Shown in pieces: positions 9,242-19,300 of a stretch of 64,000 bases of DNA. Where the stretch lies: the NCBI GenBank assembly GCA_001800285.1, contig MGVC01000078.1, positions 25,633 to 89,632 of the forward strand. Direction: 5' to 3'. Numbering within the stretch: the stretch's first letter is position 1; every line of letters starts with the position of its first letter. The notes below the pieces were generated by a model. That model was not told where the DNA came from and did not search any database. It was given only the letters and a program-made list of their open reading frames with translations. Position numbers and translations under genes: made by a program. The DNA comes from Elusimicrobia bacterium RIFOXYA2_FULL_39_19. GTDB lineage: Bacteria > Elusimicrobiota > Endomicrobiia > CG1-02-37-114 > XYA2-FULL-39-19.

Positions 9242-10048
9242 ATGCGCTTACCTATACAACAGAAAATACAACCAAAGAAAAAAAAGATGGTCTTAAAAGA
9301 ACCCAAACCAATGGACATTTCCGGACTCTGGATTATCCCCTATGCTGACTTTATGACTGTATTGATGATATTTTTTCTGCTGATGTTTGCTTTCGCCTAT
9401 TCCATGAAAGGTTCTAAATATAAAAAAATTGTCACGCAAATTCAGGAAGAAATGGGCGGAGAAGTAAAAAAAGAAATTATTGAAAACATGATTAATGAAC
9501 AGAAAGACCAGGAAACTGCGGATAAAATTGACGAAATTATTACAAAACAGAACTTAAAAAACTTTGTAAACGTCACCACAGACTCAGAGCAGATTAAAAT
9601 TGTCTTTGCTAATCCAATATTGTTCGAATCCGGAGCAGCAGAGCTTAAACCCACAGCTCTTGAAATATTAAAGGGCGTGGCCCAGGTTATAAAATTCATG
9701 GACAATGAAGTAATAGTTGAAGGGCACACGGACAACGTGCCTGTATCAGGTATCAAATATAAATCAAACTGGGATTTATCTGTTGCCAGAGCTATGAGTG
9801 TAATAAGATATTTCGCTGATACTGAAGGGCTGGCGTACAACAGATTTGCAGCTGCAGGTTATGGAGAATACAGACCTATGTTTCCGAATACTACAGAAGA
9901 AAACAGGGCACAAAATAGAAGAATTGAAGTAAATATTATAAGAAAAGCCAAAACCGAAGAGAGTGAAATGGAAGAAGATGTAAACACTACTCAGGAAGAA
10001 ACACCAACACCGTCAGAAAAACAACCCGCCCCAGTAACTACACATTAA
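9242..10048 (+). CDS. MotB-like stator/peptidoglycan-anchor protein 2
   Basis: A 268-residue paralogue of the preceding gene. A Lys-rich cytoplasmic N-terminus leads to a membrane helix with the conserved Asp in IPYADFMTVLMIFF, which is closer to classical MotB. The OmpA-like domain contains VEGHTDNVPVSG and NRRIEVNI, and the Glu/Thr/Pro-rich tail is about 35 residues. Both paralogues keep the proton-binding Asp, so both could line the channel, perhaps as a heterodimer. The gene converges on the FliF-FliG fusion. The 88 bases between them (10049-10136) show no convincing terminator. Confidence 0.9.
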   Translation: MRLPIQQKIQPKKKKMVLKEPKPMDISGLWIIPYADFMTVLMIFFLLMFAFAYSMKGSKYKKIVTQIQEEMGGEVKKEIIENMINEQKDQETADKIDEIITKQNLKNFVNVTTDSEQIKIVFANPILFESGAAELKPTALEILKGVAQVIKFMDNEVIVEGHTDNVPVSGIKYKSNWDLSVARAMSVIRYFADTEGLAYNRFAAAGYGEYRPMFPNTTEENRAQNRRIEVNIIRKAKTEESEMEEDVNTTQEETPTPSEKQPAPVTTH

Positions 10049-10136
10049 TTTAAATCTATCTATAAAATCATCCTTTTCTATCGCTGTAATCGATTCTTTT
10101 ATACCCTACTCGGTTTCTTTTATTGCTGTAATGCTC

Positions 10137-11636
10137 TTATGAAGTAAAATCTTCTGTAGTTACAGGTACTTCCTCGGCACTGATTACATCTATTTTTGCT
10201 TCAAGGATAGTCTGTTTCTTTGAGCGATCAATAATTATATCGCCGTTTTTCTCCAGCTCCCTCACTACATTTGCTATGGCCTTCTGCTCTTCCTGAACTC
10301 TTTTTAAAGATACTTCTCCCAACAGGTCAATCTGTTCTGCCAGCATAGCTCTAGCGCCTTCTGTTAAAACGTCCATAATTTTCTGTTTAATATCTTCCGT
10401 AGTATTTTTAAGCGACAGCGCCAGTGAAATACCGAGTTTCTGCACTTCTCTGATTACTTTCTGCATAACCTGCTTGTCAAGAATAACAATATCTTCAAAG
10501 AAGAAGAGAGACTGTTTGAGTTTTGCTGCCAGTGCCGGATTGGTCTGTTCCAGGCTTTTTAAAATATTTTCCTGGCCTTCTCTGTCTACCTGATCTAATA
10601 AATTCAGGAAGTATTCCTCGCCACCGACTAAATAATCTATTTTTTGTTTAATTTCCTTCTCAATCTTATTTACTTCGTCAGGATCAATGATTTTGGGTGT
10701 CGTTAATGCAAGAGCAACCTTTGACTGCACTACAGGAGCAAGTGAATTAATTATGAGAGATGTAAAATCTGGAGGCAGATAACTTGCAATAATGGATATT
10801 TTCTCTGGATCTTCATTTTTTAGTAAGAATATCAGATTTTTAAAATTCTCTTTGTTTATAAATCCAAATTTTTTCATGCTTTCATCTCCCTTTCCTTTAT
10901 CTAACTGCGGCCTGCGCCTGTCTAATGTAAGCTCCAGAGAACCACCTCCGGGCAAGCCTGCCGGCAACCCGGGCCCCGCCATGGCAGTATTTTCAAAACC
11001 GCCCCTTATTCTTGTATCTGCCTGAATACGTATTTCCATGGCTTTCACTATAGTACTGAAAAAATGCCTGAGCGGCCCGAATAAAAACAACGCCAAAAGA
11101 AGAATGGTAAATATCCAGTAAATCTGTGAGCTATAAAGCGTCAGGTAATCCTTCCACATCATCTTTTTTTCATAGAAAGCTATTTTCTGGACATCCACCA
11201 CGTCTCCCCGTATATTGTCCAGGGAAAGCAGTGTATTGACTTCCTTTTTTATACGGTCAACAACTATCTGTGAAACTTTCTGGTCTACCGTCACAGAAAT
11301 AGTGATTTTTTTTATGATTACGTTTTTGGAGGCGCTTCCTTCGTTGGGCATGTAGGAATAGGTGATGCCGGGCAAGTATTCCTCTTCCTGGGTTGTCATT
11401 CCCGGATACGCCTGGGTCTGGGTCGTTTTTGCAGGTTCATCATAAGCCAGCTCGGCATTTACCAACACCACCATATCTTTGGTACCGGTTATTTTTTCAA
11501 CCAGTCTTTCTGTCCGTTCCTGCAAAGACCTTTCAAGGCTAAGCTTCTGTTCCATCAAAGCTTGCGGCAATAGTGTCTGTGTTTGCGTAAAAACCATAAG
11601 CAAACTTAATGCAAGATAAAGTATTGTCTTTTTCAT
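10137..11636 (-). CDS. Natural FliF(C-terminal)-FliG fusion, membrane-anchored switch protein
   Basis: A 499-residue protein. Residues 1-25 are a signal peptide or first helix. Residues 30-160 resemble the FliF C-terminal periplasmic domain: LERSLQERTERLVEKITG, VNAELAYDE, KKITISVTVD and RGDVVDVQKIAF match its pattern of conserved positions. A membrane helix lies at about 168-187, then a Gly/Pro-rich linker. Residues 262-375 resemble FliG middle domain (NEDPEKI in place of the EHPQ motif) and 376-470 FliG C-domain (FFFEDIVILD, LSLKNTTEDIKQKI). FliG N-domain and the FliF ring-building N-terminal domains are absent. By eye-alignment E. coli K264 is kept (K410), but R281, D288, D289 and R297 align with G427, E434, Q435 and S443. 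It is the last gene of the unit starting at 20296, 20 bases after the PorV-TPR gene. Confidence 0.8.
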   Translation of the reverse strand: MKKTILYLALSLLMVFTQTQTLLPQALMEQKLSLERSLQERTERLVEKITGTKDMVVLVNAELAYDEPAKTTQTQAYPGMTTQEEEYLPGITYSYMPNEGSASKNVIIKKITISVTVDQKVSQIVVDRIKKEVNTLLSLDNIRGDVVDVQKIAFYEKKMMWKDYLTLYSSQIYWIFTILLLALFLFGPLRHFFSTIVKAMEIRIQADTRIRGGFENTAMAGPGLPAGLPGGGSLELTLDRRRPQLDKGKGDESMKKFGFINKENFKNLIFLLKNEDPEKISIIASYLPPDFTSLIINSLAPVVQSKVALALTTPKIIDPDEVNKIEKEIKQKIDYLVGGEEYFLNLLDQVDREGQENILKSLEQTNPALAAKLKQSLFFFEDIVILDKQVMQKVIREVQKLGISLALSLKNTTEDIKQKIMDVLTEGARAMLAEQIDLLGEVSLKRVQEEQKAIANVVRELEKNGDIIIDRSKKQTILEAKIDVISAEEVPVTTEDFTS

Positions 11637-11656
11637 TTGTTTTTTATACCCTTCAT

Positions 11657-13303
11657 TTATTTCATTTTTCTTATAAACTCTTCAAGTTTCGGGTCCGGCT
11701 GTATGTTCAATGATTTCCGCCATATTTCTTTAGCTTTTTCTTTTTCACCTAACGCATAAAAAGCTGAACCCATTCTCTTTAACGCCGCTACGTTTTCAGG
11801 TTCAAGCACCAGAATCTGTTCGCAAATGCTTATAGCAGTCCAGAAATCACGTTTACGGAAACTTATAAGGCATTCGTAAAGTTTCTGGTCTACTACAGTC
11901 AACCCTGCCATGGGTGAAACCTTTTCAGCTTTGATGCTGGTTTTTTCTTCAAGTCTGTTTAAAAGGCGTTCTATTGTAAAGTTTTCAGGGACTATAGACA
12001 ATGCATAGGCAATAGTTTTCACGGCGTTTTTACCATCGCCGTCAACATAATAACTTACACCTCTTCTCACCAGGTCACCTTCTTTACCTGGTGACATATA
12101 CTGGGATATTACTTCCGTTACAGTTTTTAACCTTTCTATGTACAGCGGAATTAATGAATCATCCGGGAACAGCTCGCTGGCTTTAGTAAATTTCTCATAC
12201 GCCGTAGAGAACATGCCGCGGTTATAATCCTGTATGGCTTCCTGGTAAAGCATTTTGAATTTATCTTCTTTAAGCTGCCTTGCTTCAGCATCCATGTCAT
12301 TTTCTGCTTCAACTACTTTTTCCTTTGCTTCTTCTTCTTTCTTAAGTTTTATTGTTTCCAGGCTTTCTCCGAATTTATATGCATAAGATAATCTATGTGA
12401 CGGCCCGAGGTAATCATTCATGGCTATTGCGTAATCAAAACCCATGGTTTTATAAGTAATGCCAAAACCTGTTGTCAGCTCTTGATTATTTTTACCAAGC
12501 CTCAATTTTATAAATTTATAAACCAATGACTCTAAACCTACGGAATAATAATCTATTAAACTTCCGGAATTCATTGAATTTTTATTCATATCGAAAGCCA
12601 GTAGCAATTTGTCCCCGAAAATTCTATAACCCAAACCGAGTTTTATGGATACAGGTAATTTGTCATCCGTGTCACCCAATTGCAGAGAAATCAGATTTGA
12701 AATATTTGTGCCCAGTGACAATTTCTGGTTCATTTTGTAATATCCGCCGATATCAAAGGAAAAATAATTTATATTGCTTGTGCTTAAAGTTGAATTCAAT
12801 ATCTTGCCATTTATCCCAAAATATACCTTCGGAATTAGTTCTTTGCCATAAGCAAAACACAATGCCATTTTTGAATGGTCAAAACTTCCCGTAGGCAGAT
12901 TATTATCATCCCTGCCCTGGGCCCCGCCGGAATAAAGGCGCACAAAATTAAAACCAAAAACACCTTTATTATAAGCCGGATGAACATATCCCAGAAAACT
13001 GTAATTTGTTTCTTCCCACAGAATAGAATAAGAAGCCAGCATTTCCTTGTATTGAAGGGCGCCAAGGGCACCACTATTGTAGTAAGGGGCAGATACATCT
13101 TCTGCTATGCCTGTATAAGCTCCGCCAAGTGCAAAAGCGCGCGCATTAGATCCAAATGATAAAAATGAAGACGGGTCAGTACCAGCTCCATAAATAATTG
13201 ATGATTTAACATACAGGCAAAGAATCATTAATACAACAAAACAGATGCTGCATGTTTTTGAATTTGCATGCACAGAAGTATTTCTCAGTGTGTTATTTGG
13301 CAT
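11657..13303 (-). CDS. PorV-like barrel fused to TPR domain
   Basis: A 548-residue protein. A leader with membrane helix (about 17-38) precedes a PorV/PorQ-like barrel (about 45-330) with FALGGAYTGIAEDVSAPYYN, the family hallmark of Ala-rich start plus YN-motif. A charged Lys/Glu hinge (about 335-365) connects to tetratricopeptide repeats (about 370-548; e.g. YNRGMFSTAYEKFTKASELF and ALKRMGSAFYALGEKEKAKE). The barrel would sit in the outer membrane with the TPR probably periplasmic, offering a docking site. It starts three bases after the giant surface protein and ends 20 bases before the FliF-FliG fusion, so the three are almost certainly one transcription unit. Confidence 0.8.
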   Translation of the reverse strand: MPNNTLRNTSVHANSKTCSICFVVLMILCLYVKSSIIYGAGTDPSSFLSFGSNARAFALGGAYTGIAEDVSAPYYNSGALGALQYKEMLASYSILWEETNYSFLGYVHPAYNKGVFGFNFVRLYSGGAQGRDDNNLPTGSFDHSKMALCFAYGKELIPKVYFGINGKILNSTLSTSNINYFSFDIGGYYKMNQKLSLGTNISNLISLQLGDTDDKLPVSIKLGLGYRIFGDKLLLAFDMNKNSMNSGSLIDYYSVGLESLVYKFIKLRLGKNNQELTTGFGITYKTMGFDYAIAMNDYLGPSHRLSYAYKFGESLETIKLKKEEEAKEKVVEAENDMDAEARQLKEDKFKMLYQEAIQDYNRGMFSTAYEKFTKASELFPDDSLIPLYIERLKTVTEVISQYMSPGKEGDLVRRGVSYYVDGDGKNAVKTIAYALSIVPENFTIERLLNRLEEKTSIKAEKVSPMAGLTVVDQKLYECLISFRKRDFWTAISICEQILVLEPENVAALKRMGSAFYALGEKEKAKEIWRKSLNIQPDPKLEEFIRKMK

Positions 13304-13306
13304 AAA

Positions 13307-16300
13307 TTAATGAATAACGCCTATTTTCCAGTTTTTCCTTATAGACTTATTTTCAGTTTTTACTTCAACCATCATTATGTACATACCCTGTGCTACTTTC
13401 TCGCCGTTATCGTTTGTTCCATCCCAGAAAATATTGTTTACTCCCTGAATACCTCCGGGATTAGCGAACCTGGGGTATTTAGCGGTTTTAATTATATTTC
13501 CAAACAAATCAAATATTCTTATGGTTACTTCATAATCATTTTTAAGTACATAAGTGATTGTGGTATTTTTATATCTTGAATCAAACGGGTTTGGATAATT
13601 AGCTATCTGGGATATGTTATCTTCCGGCAAAGATAGATAAATAGATTGTGATGCATCTGAATAAGAACCCCAGGAACCGGTAAAATTTTGTGCTCTTACC
13701 CGGTAATAATAAAACCGGCCGTCTTCACTGTCTGTAATCTGATAAATGTTTTGAGCCGGAGCTATGGAACTGCTAATTGTAACCCATATAGGAGAAGTAT
13801 CAAGCCGTTTTTGAAGTTCAAAATATAGCAGGCCTGATTCCAAATCCGTAACCGAAGACCAGGCTACCAAGTAAGAGGTGTACATTGATGCATCCGATAC
13901 TTCAAGAGCCGCATGCCTGATATTGCTTGTAGGGGCTTCTGGTGAAGGCGGGACAGTAACATCAATTTTAAACTCTATGCTTTTTCTTCTTTTAAACGTT
14001 GTGTTTGAAGCGTTAATTGCCTCTACCCACAAATAGTATACTTTATTATGTTCAAGGTTAATGTTTGAAAAATCTACATTCTGCGTTGTTATACTCCGCC
14101 AGTCAATTACATCCGGAGTATCTGTAGAACTGGTTAAGTTATAACTGGATATACCGTATCTGAACTCACCAATATCAGCCACTCCAGTATTTACCAAAGA
14201 GTACCAGTTAAAACTGAACCCGTATTGAGTATTCATATAATATCTGGTATTGCCTTCAATTTCCTGCGGCATAGGATTGTCTATAAACAGGGTTATAACA
14301 GGAACCAGAGGAGTACGTTTATCAAGCAACGGAAATGTTTTGGTTGTTTTAAAACCGAAATTATAACCACTGTTGGGCAGGTTATAGGAAAATCCTGTAT
14401 AGGCAACACCCAGGCCCAATGTTCTGTCTGGATTTGCGTCAGCATTTAAATCATAGACAATGAAAAAAGCCTGGGTTGCGTCAACGATCAGTGTTGAACT
14501 GGTATATCTCAAAAGATTTCTGTCAGTCGTATCAAAATTTGAGGAATCAGGAAACTGGATAAGCGCATTCCCCAGAGAATCGTAAACCCCGGTGGAAATT
14601 ACCAGATCCGTAGCAGAATCAAACTTGCCGTTGCCGTTAGTATCCTTACATATTTTTATCTGTTTTACCGCATTATAATCAGACGTCCCCAGGTGAGACA
14701 TTCTTATGCTTTGCCAAAAAGCATCGCAATAGGCGGTTAACTGCATTTTAAGCACGCCAACATTTATTTCATCTATCCTGGCATCAAGCATGGGAATTTC
14801 ATTCATTACGGGGTTAATAGTGTCAGGGAAATCTTTTATGGTAGCGGTTGATGAAACAATCGGGAAATTGCCTGTAGCTACTTTATCTACATCATTGCCA
14901 AGTTTTACAGAGGTATTATCTGCAACTCTTATGCTTAATTCTTTGTTTATAGCTGCCCTTTTTGACATAGTAAGAGTAACATAGTAAAGCTGATATTCCG
15001 GCAATGATTTGGATATTACTTCCGTGTTTGAGAAGTTTATAACAGCAGAGCCATTTATAAATACACCGGTTCCCATAAAAGTATCTATTCGAATATCAAA
15101 CGAAGCATTATTGTCCGCATCCCGGTAAACAGAAATTGCCGCCACATCACTATCTTCACTATCCCCTGTTCTGTCAACTTTCAACTGCTGCCAGGGTGTT
15201 GTGTTTGAATCAATGGATACCTTAAACTCCAAAAACGGTTTTGTTTCGCTTTGGTATATTTCCGGAACCGCCAACGATACCTGCTCACAGGTAACAGTAT
15301 TTCTTGCCTGGTTAATTTTTATCTGCGAAGAAGCAACAGTATCTCCGGACGGACTTATACCGTCAGAACCTTCCTCTCCGAGAAGGTTTATCAGTTTAAT
15401 ATAATCTGTAGTTGACAATAAACTCAATCCCAGCGTAGCATTCTGGGTGAGAGACGAATATTTGGAATTCGGCGACACGTCTACCGTTACATAAAAAAGC
15501 TTGCTGGTATTGGTTATTGTCTGGGTATCTATTGAGATTAAGGCATTGGATGCGGCAAAAGTACCCGTGCCGATAAGATAATCAGACCTGATATCATCAT
15601 GATAAATATTAATACGGGAAATATCATCGTCAACTGTATTTAATCCGGTGCGGATTATTTTTATACTTCGCCAGTTTGTCTGCGTGCCAAAAGCGTCGGT
15701 CCTCATTGTAAAGGAAAGCATGGGAACATCTTTGGCGCCCTGTTTTACTGATTCAGAACTGACCCCGCCTAAAGCATAATCCGAAGAAAGGTCATTATAA
15801 GTCAGCAATACGGTAGTTGAGCTCTGTACTATAGTTGCGGGGGCAAACACATTCGGCAGATTATTTCTTGCAAAAGGTATGCCTCCGGGAATAATTGTAA
15901 AAGCATCTTGCGGAATGGTTAAACCCAGGCTGTCTCCTACTTTGGCGGTATATGATACATCGTAAACAATATAATAATAACCTGTAGTTTCAGTAACGGT
16001 TTCAGCGCTGAAAGTTAAATTTACCGCTCCTGAAGTAAAACTTCCCTGTCCTTTAAATGTATCTGAATTTTTGTTAAATACTCGGTCGCCGTTATCACGA
16101 TATAGTTTAACCGCCGCTACCGCATCATCCGTAGCTGTACCTGTTTTTTGTATGGTCATATTGGTCCAGCTGGCCTGCCCGCCGTACATAGTCCTTACGG
16201 CGAACAAACAGATATCCTGATTTTGCTTGCCCTGTATAATTGGCCTGGTAGTAGCTGATACGGGTGTTAACACAGTGCCGTTCCAGTATAACGGGTCTGA

Positions 16301-19300
16301 CACACCGCTCATGGCAAATTTTGTCCAGCTTCCACCCTGGTCTTCAGTTTTTAAAATATAACCTTCCGCACCCAGCGCAAACCCGGCATTAGTAAAATCT
16401 GCCGCATAAAATGTCTTGCTTGAAGAGTAAACACTCCAGTTGGCTCCAGCATTTGCCGTTTTTAATATAACACCATTTGCGCCTGCGGCAAGGCCCGTAT
16501 TAAGATCATTAAAATCTATGTCATATAAAGTAACAGTGGTTGAGCTTGCCTGGGCTGACCAGTTTGCACCGGCATCTACGGTTTTATAGATTGATCCGCT
16601 TGAACCTACGGTAAAACCAATATTTGTATCTGAATCCATAAACCTTATGGCGTTTAAATCTTTAACACCTAATGATGGTAGTAAGGCAGATGAATCTACC
16701 CAGTTTGCTCCGTTATCAGTAGTTTTATAGATTACTCCGCCTTTACCGGTCACCCAGCCTACACTGCTGGACCCGATTATGTAAAGGGATGTTAATTCAG
16801 GGGTACCGCTTATGCCGGTGTTACTATTTATCCAGGAGGTACCGCCATTAATTGTTTTCTTCAGCGTGCCATTTTTACCGGCTATAAAACCAATATTAGA
16901 ATCTATCATAAATATAGCGTTGAGATCTTCTGTTGTACCTGATGCCTGTTCCTGCCAGCTCATACCGGCGTCCGTGGTTCTGGATATCAGCCCGCCTTTT
17001 CCTACCGCCAGGGCAATACTTTGAGTTACCGGAGAAATGTATACACCTGAAAATCCTCTGGCTGTAGTGGTACCGTAAACCTGTGAAATCCAGCTGGTAC
17101 CGCCGTTACCGGTTTTCTTTATGGTACCTTTGTCTCCCACTGCCCAGCCGGTGTTTGCGTTAAAGAAACAAACATCTTTTAAGTTTTCATCTGTTACTTC
17201 TTCAACCCTTGCATAAGCGGGGCCAGCGATATAGTTATTAGAGAGGACAATATTCTTTAGACCTAAATCTTCTGAAGTAAATGTATTGGTACTCGGGTTC
17301 ATTCTCTGTTCGCCCGGAGTAGCTGTGGAAATAATATTACCCAGGTATGAATTAGCCCTGTTACCGAATTCATCTATGGCTTCTACTGTACCTAAAACGC
17401 TGTCTAATTGTATTCTGGCGCTTCCTGAATGTGTTATTCTGAAACCTGTAGCCAGGCCTGGAATTACCGTGACGGATGCTAAACCCACAGACCAGTTGAA
17501 ACTGGGTGTTTCATCGCAGGTAATTGAAGGCGTGCCGGCAGATTCGTCCGAATAATAGAACTGCTTCTGGTTTTCTCCTCGGAATATCTGAATAGAACCG
17601 GGTGATGGCGTCCAATCTATTAAATCTTTTGAAAAATATCCCTTGATTGAATCTGTATATAAATAAACAACTGAGTCCTGATCCAGCATTAACGGATTGT
17701 TATTTATATCTTGTGCCTGAAGAGTAATAGCGGCATAACTTGAATGGTCCCTGCTGGCGTAAAAGGTTTGAGGTGCTACTGAAGTAACAACAAGCTTTGA
17801 AACCTTGGCAGCAGCGGTAACAGCATACACAGTAAATTCTGAAGTATTTTGTGAACTATCTTCTGTTTTTATGGCAAAACAATAAGGCTGGCCTGGGTTT
17901 AATCCTGTAAGATTCCAAGTTAGCCTTGTCCCTGCAGGAATACTGCCGGTGGTTATAGTAACTCCCGGTGACGCCTCATAGACCGTATCATTAAGTATGA
18001 GTGTATTGCTGTACTTAATTTTTATTCTTCCGCTTGTTACGTTGTTAAGTGTAGCATCTGCCGTAGGCGCCGTCCAGGTTAGTTTCACTTCACCTTCTCT
18101 TGTTATTGAAGGAGCGGCATCAATATCTGTGATGGGTGCGGGAGAACCATTGAAAAGAAACGGACCTAATACTACTGAAGTACTTATTTCATTGTCACCG
18201 TTAAAACTTGCACAGTGAAAGTACCAGTCATCCCGGTTAAGGGTTGCGGGAAGTAAAATGTCCGGTTTTTTTATAAGTACGGTTCCTGAAGGAATAGACC
18301 CGCCTACACCCAAATCAGCATAGGTGCTTGTATTTAACTGATAACTACCGCCGCTGCCCCAGACTATTTCATCCGGGCTTGCAGCAGATGAGCTGGCCCA
18401 GATGTGTGTTGAAGAGGTACCCCACCAGATGTGGTAATATTCCACTTTACCGGGGCCTGAACTTACATTGCTTGTAAAATTGCCGGTTGGAATAACTGTA
18501 TGAGAGGAATAACTCCTTAAATACTTATCCTGATAATAAATACCCGTAGTTGCCTTCACATACCAGGGCACAGACTCTGCGGATTTTGCAGGGTCCGTAA
18601 TTTCATCAATAAAATATTCCGCATTTACTGCCGGAGGAACTGCCTGGGTATATTTTGTAGTTGCCAGAAGCAAACTGTCCATTCTTGTCCCCGCGTTACC
18701 TCCCACTTCGTTTGCAGCAACAACAAACCTTGAATAAGCCCTGTTGGCAATCAACCCGGTTTCAATCCAGTAAGTTACTTCACCGGTTAATTCAGTAATA
18801 AGCCCTACTGAAGTAGTGGCATTCGTAAGATACCCGCCGGATGGATATTCCCTGGAACTTGAATAAATTCTATACACATAGCTATTGGTTGATATAAACG
18901 CGCTGGCATTATCTTTCCACTGCCACATAATGGCAAATGTTGAGATAGCGGTACCAAAAAATTCCGTAGGCCTGGCTGGAGGAGAATTATATTGAATTGA
19001 TATATCGTTTAAAACAGGCGTATTATTTCCGGGACCGGTAAATACTATCTTGTACTGCAGGTATTTACCTAATGCAGCAGGATTGTCTCCGCTGAAAGAA
19101 AGCTGTACCCAGGCCGGGGTGGATTCAATTATTCCAAATATTTCGTTTCTGGCTCTCACATAAACATCTACACTGCCCGAATAAGTCCAGGAAGTTATTA
19201 TCACATCAGTATTTTCGCCCAATGTAGTAACTACATCTGAATAGTATTCTGCAAATGTGTAGTAGTCGGTTTTTGATTCCTCAGTTACGCTTGGTGCTAC

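Noticed and set aside
7795..10048. Zorya-type antiphage system (ZorA/ZorB)
   Set aside because: The MotA and MotB proteins look like true stator proteins and no ZorC, ZorD or ZorE-like gene is adjacent.
10049..10136. Bidirectional terminator between motB' and the FliF-FliG gene
   Set aside because: No stem longer than a few bases followed by a T-run is visible on either strand.
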